Source of the DNA: Planktothrix tepida PCC 9214
GTDB lineage: Bacteria > Cyanobacteriota > Cyanobacteriia > Cyanobacteriales > Microcoleaceae
Direction of reading: 5' to 3'
DNA length: 36,845 bases
Assembly (NCBI RefSeq): GCF_900009145.1
Contig: NZ_LN889815.1
Coordinates: 63,566 to 100,410, forward strand
The notes under the pieces were generated by a model, which worked only from the letters and a program-made list of their open reading frames with translations, was not told the DNA's origin and made no database searches. This document shows positions 8,378 to 16,993 of this stretch, piece by piece. Both the position numbers and the translations under genes were made by a program. How positions within the stretch are numbered: position 1 is the stretch's first letter; every line of letters starts with the position of its first letter.

Positions 8378-9574
8378 TTAGAAAATTTGGAATAAGCAGC
8401 GCACTTTTCCAAAGGCTATTTCATCCCCGGAAAATAAGGGTTCAGGAGACGTAATTCTAGCCCCAAAGCGAGGCTGTCCTGAACGCTTGATAAAAATGCC
8501 ATTCTGAGAACCGAGATCTGAGATTTTCCATTGTTTTCCGTCTCGATAAATTTGTCCGTGCCGACGAGAAACAGTTTCATTTCCAACTAAAGGATTTAAG
8601 TCAATATGGACACTTCCTGTATTCAAATCTGAACGTCCAATAATGGTGCGATCGCTTGTTAAACTAAACTCAGCCAATAATTCACGATTGTGTATAAAGA
8701 CTAATTGAGCATTGTGGGTTTCTATAATTGAATTTAACGCTTGCATTAACGCTGTAACGCTTTGAAATCGATCCTCTAGTTTTCTTGCCATTCCTATTAA
8801 AAGAATTTGCTCAAAACGAGGATTAATCGAAGGAACAATTTGTCGAGGAGGGATGAGAGAATCAGCAGGATATCGTTCAGGAGGTTCAGGTGGCCACTGT
8901 CCGGTTAATAAATGATACATTGACGCACATAACGCATAAATATCCGTACCTGCGCCTCGCTTACTGGTAACGCTATATTGTTCTAAAGGAGCATACCCAG
9001 GTGTTAAAATCGCCGTCATTCTGCCCGTTTTTCCAGCGATAAATTCTCTCGTTGCCCCGAAATCAATTAAGATTGCTCTATCTTCTGCCGTGATAATAAT
9101 ATTCTCTGGTTTAATATCTCGATGGAGAAGATTTTTGGCATGAATGACCTGTAAAGCAGACGCGATTTGCATTAAATAGCGTTGAATGCGATTTTCAGGT
9201 AGTAGCCCTTCGGCTTCAAAAAGATCCGAAAGGAGCCTACCCTTAATAAATTCCATCACCGTATAAGCGGTGTTATTTTCCTCAAACCAATCATAAACTT
9301 TGACAATATTGGGATGAATACACTGAGATAAATATTGTGCCTCTCCTTTGAATTTTTGTAATTCTTCCTGCTGTTGTTTTCGAGTGGTATGGTGAGGCCA
9401 AATTACGGTTGTTCCTTGTCGCACTCCACTTTCTGGCCAGTTTTCTTTAATCGCAACAGTTCGAGAAGATTTTAAATCGATACCCCGATAAGTAATGCCA
9501 AACCCCCCTTTCCCTAGGGTGGTTTTAACTTGATATTGCTGTTGTTTAAGCAATGTACCAGGAGCTAATTCCAT
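8378..9574 (-). CDS. Ser/Thr protein kinase with C-terminal FHA domain
   Basis: This 398-residue protein has a kinase domain (about 14-280) with GKGGFG (21-26), Lys43, HRDIKPEN (151-158), DFG (171-173) and YAPLEQYS. A C-terminal FHA domain (about 300-398) shows the phosphothreonine-binding signature GRSD, then SRRHGQIY and LGSQNGIFI. FHA domains read phosphothreonine, so this protein can both write and dock on the same mark. The insert after the lysine (ENWPE...TTVIWP) is shared with the next kinase, pointing to duplication. The last 30 residues are almost the same as the end of the zinc-ribbon/FHA protein at 11418-11975. It sits 12 bases after the PP2C gene and 26 before the TPR kinase. No signal peptide or membrane segment is seen. 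Confidence 0.95.
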   Translation of the reverse strand: MELAPGTLLKQQQYQVKTTLGKGGFGITYRGIDLKSSRTVAIKENWPESGVRQGTTVIWPHHTTRKQQQEELQKFKGEAQYLSQCIHPNIVKVYDWFEENNTAYTVMEFIKGRLLSDLFEAEGLLPENRIQRYLMQIASALQVIHAKNLLHRDIKPENIIITAEDRAILIDFGATREFIAGKTGRMTAILTPGYAPLEQYSVTSKRGAGTDIYALCASMYHLLTGQWPPEPPERYPADSLIPPRQIVPSINPRFEQILLIGMARKLEDRFQSVTALMQALNSIIETHNAQLVFIHNRELLAEFSLTSDRTIIGRSDLNTGSVHIDLNPLVGNETVSRRHGQIYRDGKQWKISDLGSQNGIFIKRSGQPRFGARITSPEPLFSGDEIAFGKVRCLFQIF

Positions 9575-9586
9575 AAGTTCAAGATT

Positions 9587-11377
9587 TTAAAACAAGGCAG
9601 TTTCGATAGAACATTTCAACGCAACAAGGGTGGCATTATCACTGGCTCCCCTCTCCAAAACTTGCTCAATCGCTGTATTAACAGCCCCTTGTAAATTTTG
9701 CTGTTCATTAAAAATTGTAGCCAGTTCTTCATTAGAAACTAAATCCCAAACCCCATCAGAACAGAGGAGCAGAATATCACCATCCTCTAAAGTTAAAAAA
9801 CTTTCTCCTCCGAAACGGCTTAAGTCTTGGACATAACCTGGGCTTAATCTGCGTTTTGACCCTAAAGATTTTGTGAGAACATTGCGGTCAGGATGTTGTT
9901 GACTTTCTTGATATGAAATCTCACCACTAGCTAACAGCATTGCAACCATTGAATGATCTTCTGATAACTGGCAAATAATGCCTTTTCTTAAGAGAAGAAT
10001 GCGACTATCTCCAACATGGGCGATCGCCAATTCTCGCCCAACCGCAAACACAACACTAATAGTTGTCCCTCCATCCCTTACCGTATTAGATACCTGTTCA
10101 TTTGCAGCTTCGACTAGGGAAATTAACCACTCGCCTTGATGTAAAGCATGGTTTAAGTTTGCAGGAAATGCTGTTCCTAATACAGTTTCAACCGCTAATT
10201 GACTTGCCACTTCTCCTTGAGCTAAACCTCCCATGCCATCCGCAACAACCGCTAAAAGCCAAGGATCAGAATGACTAGCAGGCTGTTGACGAATACCGTA
10301 ATTATCTTCATTTTGAAGGCGACTTGTAGAAAGCCCTAGTGTTGAGCGGTTTGCCACTTCCCAGCGTACCTGAAAACTCCGTAAGGATTGTCGAGTTTCT
10401 ACTAAAAGACTGAGCAGTTGGGAGAGGGGAAAACGTTCTTCGGGGATAGAAGAAAGGGTGATGGTTAGAATTTGATAAATGCGGGGAATCTTGCTAATTT
10501 TTAAGTCAAGGCTATCAGCAGATTCCGGTATCCCTTCAAAGCGAGGAGGTAATTTTTGGTGCAAAGCCTGATAGAGTAAAACCCCCACAACATAGCTACT
10601 CATCGTCTCTGCAATTAAATGTCCTAATGCAATTTCAGGGGCGTAGTAATCTCCTATTAATCCACTATTAAGTTTTTCATTAACTGGATAAACCCCTGTT
10701 AAATCAAAAAACTGGATGGGTGTTCCCATTTCAATAAATTGGGGAAAAATGGAAATCACACACCAGCCTTTTTGATAAAGGGATTTGAAGAATTGGCAAA
10801 CTTGACTAGCCAACAATAAGCATTGTTCAGGAGAATTATTGTTTTGTAACCAAGCTTCTAAGGTGTTAGATTCACTCAAAAGTTCGCTCAGAACGATTAA
10901 TTTCTGGCTTGATATGTTTGCCCCAACTTCTTTTTCCTCATAATATACTTCTTCTAAGTATTCTGATTCATCTTCTAAGGGAGAGTGAGTATCGGGTTCT
11001 TCTAACAATTCTTTTGGAGAAGAAAATGCTTCTTCAGTTTGCAAAGGAGCTTTTTGCTCAGGAAGTTGTGAGCGAGAAGAAATAACAACTGACTCTTGTG
11101 TTTCCGAAGCTAATAACGCCGACACCATTTTATGGTAGCCCAGGATTTCTCGAAGTTGCAATTCTCGCTGTAGTCCTCCATCTGGAGAACCGACCCGCAG
11201 GAGTCCGAATTGGCTTTGGTTATCTTCAGGATCACGATTTAGAATGATGACTTTAAAGTAGTCTACATCCGTAAAGTGGCCTAAATAAGATTGAATTTCA
11301 ACTTGAAAATCCTTGATGGTGAAGATAAAATGTTCTTGAATAACTAGAGATTCAGAAGAGTCAGTTAGTGAGTTCAT
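9587..11377 (-). CDS. Pseudokinase-PP2C protein phosphatase fusion
   Basis: In this 596-residue protein, residues about 340-590 are a PP2C-type metal-dependent Ser/Thr phosphatase with the metal-binding motifs RLQNEDNY (353-360), VADGMGG (378-384), GDSR (456-459), CSDGVWD (539-545) and GASDNAT (577-583). The N-terminal 330 residues are unusual. After an acidic linker (about 100-150) comes a region with the shape of a kinase C-lobe: GWCVISIFPQFI where HRDIKPEN would be, FFDLTG at the DFG position, YYAPEIALG, and YVVGVLLYQALHQKLPP. It lacks the catalytic HRD aspartate and a glycine loop, so I read it as a pseudokinase that may target the phosphatase. It lies between the FHA protein and the kinase-FHA gene and is the obvious eraser for the two kinases. 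Confidence 0.9.
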   Translation of the reverse strand: MNSLTDSSESLVIQEHFIFTIKDFQVEIQSYLGHFTDVDYFKVIILNRDPEDNQSQFGLLRVGSPDGGLQRELQLREILGYHKMVSALLASETQESVVISSRSQLPEQKAPLQTEEAFSSPKELLEEPDTHSPLEDESEYLEEVYYEEKEVGANISSQKLIVLSELLSESNTLEAWLQNNNSPEQCLLLASQVCQFFKSLYQKGWCVISIFPQFIEMGTPIQFFDLTGVYPVNEKLNSGLIGDYYAPEIALGHLIAETMSSYVVGVLLYQALHQKLPPRFEGIPESADSLDLKISKIPRIYQILTITLSSIPEERFPLSQLLSLLVETRQSLRSFQVRWEVANRSTLGLSTSRLQNEDNYGIRQQPASHSDPWLLAVVADGMGGLAQGEVASQLAVETVLGTAFPANLNHALHQGEWLISLVEAANEQVSNTVRDGGTTISVVFAVGRELAIAHVGDSRILLLRKGIICQLSEDHSMVAMLLASGEISYQESQQHPDRNVLTKSLGSKRRLSPGYVQDLSRFGGESFLTLEDGDILLLCSDGVWDLVSNEELATIFNEQQNLQGAVNTAIEQVLERGASDNATLVALKCSIETALF

Positions 11378-11417
11378 AGAATTAGAGGAAAGCGAAGGAA
11401 GATGGATTAATTAAGTT

Positions 11418-11975
11418 TTAAGGGCTTTGAAACAGGAAACGAATTTTAGCGATCGCAATTTCATCTCCTGAATTTAAAGTTTCTGGTAAAGTAATTCTGG
11501 CTCCGAAACGACTTTGACCAACAGGTTTAATAAATACCCCATTGGTTGAACCTAAATCTTTAATTTTCCATTGACCCCCTTCATAATAAATTTCGGCATG
11601 GTTGCGAGAAATTGTATCTTCACCTGCCCATCCTTCTAAATCAACATCCACTGGCCCAGTATCAGGATCAAAACGTCCAATAATTGCACTGCCATCTAAG
11701 GTAAATTCAGAAGTAGGGCAACCAGATTGTTTAGCAATTAATCGGGCTGTTCCTGATACAAATGGCGAGGAAGGAATGCTGGGTTGAGGCGATGATGCCG
11801 GAGGAGTATAGGGAGGAGCAGGATTCATAAAATCAGGGATAGAAGGAGGCATTGAATAATCGGGGGTTGCTACTTCTGTCACCGTTACTGATGCTAGTAA
11901 TTCAGCACCACAGGCTTCACAAAATTCCGTTCCATCTAAATTTTCATAACCACAAGCAGAACAAGAAACAGACAT
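11418..11975 (-). CDS. Zinc-ribbon and FHA domain adaptor protein
   Basis: This 185-residue protein has an N-terminal zinc ribbon (CSACGYENLDGTEFCEACG, residues 5-23), a proline/serine-rich flexible linker (about 35-75) and a C-terminal FHA domain (about 80-183) with GRFD, SRNHAEIYY and LGSTNGVFI. It has no enzymatic domain, so it is a phosphothreonine-reading adaptor. Its FHA end (QSRFGARITLPETLNSGDEI) closely matches that of the kinase-FHA protein, and its zinc ribbon resembles that of the TPR kinase. The two therefore look like rearranged modules of one set. A TAGGAG ribbon-binding sequence sits ten bases before the ATG. The upstream 134-base gap contains degenerate TCTCCTG-type heptads (about 12080-12102), a common filler in cyanobacterial intergenic DNA. 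Confidence 0.9.
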   Translation of the reverse strand: MSVSCSACGYENLDGTEFCEACGAELLASVTVTEVATPDYSMPPSIPDFMNPAPPYTPPASSPQPSIPSSPFVSGTARLIAKQSGCPTSEFTLDGSAIIGRFDPDTGPVDVDLEGWAGEDTISRNHAEIYYEGGQWKIKDLGSTNGVFIKPVGQSRFGARITLPETLNSGDEIAIAKIRFLFQSP

Positions 11976-12109
11976 GATTTTAACTCCTAATTAAGTTGTT
12001 TAAGGATAGTGAAAAGGTGTTAGAGGTTAGCAGAAGGTAGACAGTTCGCAGTTAAAAAAAAGAAAATTTTCTATTCTCCTATCTCCTGTTTCCTGTCTCC
12101 TGACACCCT

Positions 12110-13492
12110 TTACGTTCCAGATGCTTTGCGAATTTGTTCATCGGTGATTTCTTGGTTAATATCATTATTGTTCATCCGAACAGTTTTTCCTTTAGAACCC
12201 ATCTTGACAGTTTTGCGAGTTCCTGAAGAAATCTTCTGAGTTTTTCGCAGTTCATTTTGAACTTCCGTCAGGGTTTCTGTCATGGCATTATTTCCAATTT
12301 TGACGGTCATTCGGCGGGCAGTTTCTAACAGGTGTTCGGCTTGTTGTGGATTGTGATCTGCAATTTGAGTAGCTTGTTTAACCAATTGAGCGATATTACA
12401 TTGTTGTAGATATCCCATCACTTCTTGATCAACTTGAGCGCCCATTTGTCCGGCGACAAACTGAACTACAACATTTTGTGGAGGCAGTTCGCCTCGTCGC
12501 TTTTGCCCTGGAATTTCATACGTTAAACCGAGTTGGGCAACACGCACACGAGCTTGAGGGCGACTTTCTAGGGTAAATTCTAGTATAAAAACCGTTTCAT
12601 CATTCGCAATTGCATTACCAATAGGGTGAGGATCAAGGGTTAAAGGAAATTCGGCTTGTTCAGGATAAGCCCGAACAATTCGAGTGAGTTTAGCCCCTTT
12701 TACAGTTTTCACGGTTAAGGCTAAATTTGTGATTACTTCTTGTTGGGCTAGACTAAATTCTTCAATAATTGTTGCAGGTAAATCTGCAATAGAAACAGCA
12801 TTTCCTGTGGCATTTTCAGGAACAATGGGAAACAGTTTTCCACCTGTAGTATCGCTCAAATGAATCAGCAAGTCTTCGGCATATTCACCTACACCTAATG
12901 CTGTAATCGGAATATTATTGAGCGCGAATTCTTGAGCCAGTTCACGACATTGATCTTCATCAAAGGTTTCACCATCAGTGAAAATTAAAGCTCGTTTAAT
13001 AGTCATATTTTGTGGTGCTAATAAATTCAGACCATGACGCATTCCTAAGCCCATACGAGTACCACCGGAATAGTTTCTTAAACAGGCGATCGCATCCTCT
13101 AATTGACTGACTTGAGTTGCTGGAGTTAAACCGATGAGAGTAGACGCAGAGTCATCAAATTGAATAATAGCAACCCGATCATCCGGCTTTAGCCTACCGG
13201 ATTTAACTAAGGCGAATAAAGAGTCAATGACAATATCAATTTTAGAGGTTACTCCTGTCACTTCTTGATAGCTATTCCCATCAACAAAAACGCTTCTCCC
13301 TGTCGGTTGAGGAACACCAATGATGCCTTCATACATTGAACCACTGGTATCAATCACAAAGGCAAAAGTTGTTGAAGGGCGAGTTTGAGCAACTTCCTGC
13401 GTGGGCCGCACTTTTAACATTAAAAACAATTTTTGGTCTGGAGAATTAGCAGGTAAAAACTCACGGTGAGGGGTAATTGAAACATTTAACAT
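12110..13492 (-). CDS. Soluble vWA-domain protein with threonine-rich C-terminal tail
   Basis: This 460-residue protein has a von Willebrand A domain (about 40-230) with an intact metal-binding site: DTSGSM (48-53), the threonine in GGTRMGLG and the aspartate in FTDGE. After it come a beta-rich region (about 240-345) and a helical segment. The C-terminal tail has two similar basic threonine motifs, RKTVKMG and GKTVRMN. There is no signal peptide. vWA domains mediate metal-dependent protein binding. With a kinase and PP2C alongside, this matches the vWA-phosphatase-kinase combination known from TerY-P type triads. The tail threonines are plausible kinase targets and FHA ligands, which is my inference. 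It lies 44 bases after the unrecognised 127-residue gene. Confidence 0.9.
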   Translation of the reverse strand: MLNVSITPHREFLPANSPDQKLFLMLKVRPTQEVAQTRPSTTFAFVIDTSGSMYEGIIGVPQPTGRSVFVDGNSYQEVTGVTSKIDIVIDSLFALVKSGRLKPDDRVAIIQFDDSASTLIGLTPATQVSQLEDAIACLRNYSGGTRMGLGMRHGLNLLAPQNMTIKRALIFTDGETFDEDQCRELAQEFALNNIPITALGVGEYAEDLLIHLSDTTGGKLFPIVPENATGNAVSIADLPATIIEEFSLAQQEVITNLALTVKTVKGAKLTRIVRAYPEQAEFPLTLDPHPIGNAIANDETVFILEFTLESRPQARVRVAQLGLTYEIPGQKRRGELPPQNVVVQFVAGQMGAQVDQEVMGYLQQCNIAQLVKQATQIADHNPQQAEHLLETARRMTVKIGNNAMTETLTEVQNELRKTQKISSGTRKTVKMGSKGKTVRMNNNDINQEITDEQIRKASGT

Positions 13493-13536
13493 AATGACAG
13501 TAAGCTCCTAACTTTCATATTGAAATGGTTTTTAAA

Positions 13537-13920
13537 TCAGAACCTCAAAGGAGGTAAAAACCCAATTGCAGGTTCAATGCCAGATAAATCTGGGGCCATT
13601 AAAGGTGGTATTTGTTGGTATCCTGATTCCTGCAATTGATTAAATTGTTCAGTAATCATTAAAGGTAAGTCAAGGGTTAAGATTGTTTCTCGATAGCCTT
13701 CTTGAATATCTTCTATCCAAGATTTGATCATCTGATTAAGATGACCATCGCTAATTTTACAAGCACTTTCTTTTTGTAGTTGGTTTCGCATTTGATGACG
13801 AACTTCTGGGGTAAAAACTAAGCTGGGATTATTTTCTTGGGCAGTTGTTAAATCCAGAGTGTAGCTAAACCCCTCCTGTTGGGCAGAATTTAATTTAAGC
13901 TTAAACAGATACTTAACCAT
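13537..13920 (-). CDS. Hypothetical protein, 127 residues
   Basis: I do not recognise this protein. It starts MVKYLFKLKLNSAQQEGF, then has a probable beta-strand/helix mix. It carries one phrase describing a possible regulatory fold, HQMRNQLQKESACKISDGHLN, and a proline-rich end (IPPLMAPDL, FLPPLRF). It has no membrane segment, signal peptide or metal-binding cysteines. It is kept as a gene because it fills the space between two vWA genes in the same direction (gaps of 44 and 55 bases), with codon use like its neighbours. A small accessory partner of the vWA proteins is the simplest reading, but nothing in the sequence shows its function. Confidence 0.7.
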   Translation of the reverse strand: MVKYLFKLKLNSAQQEGFSYTLDLTTAQENNPSLVFTPEVRHQMRNQLQKESACKISDGHLNQMIKSWIEDIQEGYRETILTLDLPLMITEQFNQLQESGYQQIPPLMAPDLSGIEPAIGFLPPLRF

Positions 13921-13975
13921 ACTGAATTTTAATGAATAGCCTTAAATTGAGATCGGGTTTCAACAGTGATGCTCC

Positions 13976-15526
13976 TTATTGTTTCGTTAAATTACTGTTA
14001 GCAGTTCTAACTTCTAAGGTGACATCTCCGAGTTTTCGTTTATCTCCATTTGAAAGTTCATGTCTAAGAATTTTCATTCCTTTATCTTTCATTGTTTCGT
14101 CAAACTCCATAATAATTTTTTCTCCTTCTGTGTAAATTTTGGCAGTCATTGGGGGATATCCTTGACTTTTTCTCAGGTAAACATGAGCATCTTCTGAACT
14201 TCCTAATAGAACTGGTTCTGCTCCTAAATTAATTTTGGTTTGTTCAGTCGGTGTCCATGAAACCACCAGCCAAGATTGACGGCTAAACTGTTCAATGAGA
14301 GCGATCATTAAACCAATGAAAAAGCCAATAATCGCAGCCCCAACTAATCGCCCGACTAAATCACCGGACACCGCAGAAACGATTAGAAATCCAATCGATC
14401 CTGTCGCACCGCCAATAGCCCCTCCCTGTAAGGCACGACGCCTTTGCAGGTTGGGAACAAAGAAGGACATTCCTCCTCCGACAAATGAGCCTAAAATTGT
14501 CCAGCCGAACAGTCTACCTGCATTAACTAAGATTGGAATACTGGCTACAGGTAAAAATAGTATTTGCCCAGCGACTCCAGCAATAAAACCCGCAATTAAG
14601 CTTCCGCCCGTTCCTTTCAACCCCTCTGATATCGTCAAAATACGTCGCCGTAAGTAGTAGTTTTGCCCAGCAATTAGTGCTAAAGCTACCCCAATTGTTA
14701 GAATACCTGTCCATACAGAAATAACAACAACAAGTCTTCCAAAGGATTTCGTAGAAAATTCTCTGTTGCTCTGCAATCCTTTGATAGTTGTCTCAGCAAT
14801 TCTTTCCCCAACAACAGGTAAAATTCGCTCAAAACCTTCCCGTCCAGAAGCTGCTTCACTGAGTAGAAAAACTTCACCAGGGGTACTTGCTTGTAAGCCT
14901 TCAAAGGCTGCTTGATCACTACTTTGTATGACCATGTGCAACTGATCAATCTTATAGTCACGCAATACATTTACTGCTTCAGGTACTGAAGGCGTTTCTT
15001 TATCAGGTATCTTTGGTAGTGCGTCTGTAATCAGAACAATGACTTTCGTAGCTTGAGGACGGAAAGGCTGCCGTGCTGCTAGTACCAGGGCATCAAGGCT
15101 ACTTTCTGGATCATCTCCACCCCCGTTTGCTAGGAGTCGGCTCACTTGCTGGCTAAACATCTCACTATTAGAAGTAAACACAGAACCATCAAAAGACAAA
15201 ATTTGGGGTTCTTCACCTTCCAAAAGATCACGAAAAGCAATCAATCCGACTTGTCCGTCGAGTTTTCGTAAACTAATTTCACGAGCAAAGCTTTGAATAC
15301 CTTGTTGTACTCCCTTAATTTCTCCTCCCATACTGCCTGTCACATCTAAAACAAACATGACATCGACTTGAGGTAAAGGTGGAAGGGGTTGTGCAGAAGG
15401 TGGCAGTGCTACAGCTAAGAGGATTTCTCCCACAATTGCCGCACCTAAACAACCCACTGCCCCACATAAGCCAAACAGTAAAGGCTTGCTGAGTTTTTGT
15501 CGGAGTTGACCAAAGAAGTTGTTCAT
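13976..15526 (-). CDS. Membrane vWA protein with FHA-like C-terminal domain
   Basis: From the ATG at 15526 this is a 516-residue protein; a TTG at 15568 would add 14 residues but is less likely. It has an N-terminal membrane helix (about 16-41), then a vWA domain with DVTGSM (61-66) and LITDALP. Next comes a block of about five glycine-rich membrane helices (264-287, 309-330, 339-357, 368-387, 392-412). A cytoplasmic beta-rich C-terminal domain (about 420-510) contains LLGSSEDAHVYL, resembling the start of an FHA fold. The vWA domain would face the periplasm and the FHA-like part the cytoplasm, which would couple envelope events to phosphorylation. The same three modules occur as two overlapping genes at 18699-21012. 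Confidence 0.85.
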   Translation of the reverse strand: MNNFFGQLRQKLSKPLLFGLCGAVGCLGAAIVGEILLAVALPPSAQPLPPLPQVDVMFVLDVTGSMGGEIKGVQQGIQSFAREISLRKLDGQVGLIAFRDLLEGEEPQILSFDGSVFTSNSEMFSQQVSRLLANGGGDDPESSLDALVLAARQPFRPQATKVIVLITDALPKIPDKETPSVPEAVNVLRDYKIDQLHMVIQSSDQAAFEGLQASTPGEVFLLSEAASGREGFERILPVVGERIAETTIKGLQSNREFSTKSFGRLVVVISVWTGILTIGVALALIAGQNYYLRRRILTISEGLKGTGGSLIAGFIAGVAGQILFLPVASIPILVNAGRLFGWTILGSFVGGGMSFFVPNLQRRRALQGGAIGGATGSIGFLIVSAVSGDLVGRLVGAAIIGFFIGLMIALIEQFSRQSWLVVSWTPTEQTKINLGAEPVLLGSSEDAHVYLRKSQGYPPMTAKIYTEGEKIIMEFDETMKDKGMKILRHELSNGDKRKLGDVTLEVRTANSNLTKQ

Positions 15527-15577
15527 GATTTTAGTTTTATATAGCTGTTTTATCAATTTATAATTCAAATGATAAAC

Positions 15578-16993
15578 TTATTGATTTTCAATCATGCGGT
15601 CATAAACCCTCCTTGAAATTTCAGGAAAAATCTTCCAATCATCCCCAAAGCTAGGATTGTCAGCTAAGATGACTAAAATGTAACGAGTTCTTCGATCAGG
15701 ACTCTCGATAATAGCTGCATCTTGACGACTTTCAAATGTCCATCCAACTTTTGAAAAAACGTAACTATCTTGAGGCAAAGATTCAGCAAAGAAACCCTCA
15801 ATAGAATTATATTCCTTGTGTTTCCAAACTTGCGGATTTAAGTCCCGTTTTAACAAATCTTTAATTTTTAAGCTGTATCCTTTAGAAATAGCTTGGTTAC
15901 TATCAATTTCATAAAGAAGTCGAGCAATATCATAACTGGTTAAATGATTTCTAATCGGTAACGTTCCTTTTCCGCGAATTTGTAAATCCCTACCTTTGTC
16001 TGGTCTGTCTAAATTGAGATAAGGAATGGGAAAGTTTTTCTGGCTAACATTAAGATTCCTATAACCAGCATTCTCAAAAAATCCATTAACCGATAGTCGC
16101 TTATCCGTCCAAATCTTGAGTTCTTCCGAATTCAATTCTCCGCCAGATTCTGTTCCTGTAATTGCATCAACAACACGGCTAGCGGGTTCATTATCAGAAT
16201 CTTGAATCATTTTATAAATATCTTGCTCTGAAATCGTCCCCTCTGGAAGAATACCAGCATCGTATTGTCCATATAAAGCAACTAACCAGAATAGCTTAGA
16301 AACACTAGCTGGAAAAATAGGTTGATCATCAGAATAGGAAGCATAACCACAACAGTTATTGGGATAACTTAAGTTAACTAAGCTAATGGATAAGTTATGG
16401 GTTGATAAACCTTTAGCTTGTATCAAGGCTAAAATCTCATCAACAATTTGTTGTAATTTTCGATCAGTTTTAAAGGGAGGAGGGTTTTTAAGGTTATAAC
16501 TGAGTTTTGAAGAATTAGAAGATGCGACAGATGTGGGAGGTAGAATAGGTGGCGATAACACACTATTGATTTCTCCCTGACCTTGTAACTCGATTGTAAA
16601 TGTTTGATCCTGTTTTGACTTAGGAGGATTAATCACTAGGATGTAACTCCCTTTTTGAGACAATTCTTGTTCCAGAAAACCCTGTAATTTCAGTGGACGA
16701 TTGTTAGGCTGAATTAATGTAGATTGAACACTGGTATCCATGACTAATTTTTGACCTACACCACCATAAAAACGATAGCAATTGGCAGATTCAATTAAGA
16801 TTTCTTGAGATTGGTTTGGCATAAGATTTAAGTCTTTAAATGTTTTACATTGGCTATTTGTATTACCCAAATTTTGAATCCAAAAATAGAGTCCGATAAT
16901 ACTCAAGATTCCAGTAGGAACTGAATAAAGAAATAAGTAAAACCTCAGCCTTTTAGGAGAATGGATTTTACGTTCAGGTATTTTTTTAGGCAT
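15578..16993 (-). CDS. Membrane-anchored serine hydrolase of beta-lactamase/PBP fold with N-terminal beta-sandwich
   Basis: This 471-residue protein has a membrane anchor at about 17-40, then a small beta-sandwich (about 50-137) like those in the two neighbouring lipoproteins, a proline/serine linker, and a beta-lactamase class A-like domain (about 175-470). The three active-site motifs are visible: SVSK (Ser230-Lys233), SDN (266-268) and KVG (415-417) in place of KTG. I do not see the ExxLN motif that supplies the deacylating glutamate of true class A beta-lactamases. A peptidoglycan peptidase, a penicillin-binding or a sensor role is therefore as likely as antibiotic hydrolysis. Its start codon overlaps the stop of the upstream lipoprotein gene (TAATG), which indicates translational coupling. 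Confidence 0.85.
   Translation of the reverse strand: MPKKIPERKIHSPKRLRFYLFLYSVPTGILSIIGLYFWIQNLGNTNSQCKTFKDLNLMPNQSQEILIESANCYRFYGGVGQKLVMDTSVQSTLIQPNNRPLKLQGFLEQELSQKGSYILVINPPKSKQDQTFTIELQGQGEINSVLSPPILPPTSVASSNSSKLSYNLKNPPPFKTDRKLQQIVDEILALIQAKGLSTHNLSISLVNLSYPNNCCGYASYSDDQPIFPASVSKLFWLVALYGQYDAGILPEGTISEQDIYKMIQDSDNEPASRVVDAITGTESGGELNSEELKIWTDKRLSVNGFFENAGYRNLNVSQKNFPIPYLNLDRPDKGRDLQIRGKGTLPIRNHLTSYDIARLLYEIDSNQAISKGYSLKIKDLLKRDLNPQVWKHKEYNSIEGFFAESLPQDSYVFSKVGWTFESRQDAAIIESPDRRTRYILVILADNPSFGDDWKIFPEISRRVYDRMIENQ

Noticed and set aside
12060-12109. Promoter or operator formed by the repeated TCTCCTG-type sequence
   Set aside because: Degenerate heptads of this kind occur widely in cyanobacterial intergenic DNA. 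No promoter boxes or palindromic symmetry are seen.
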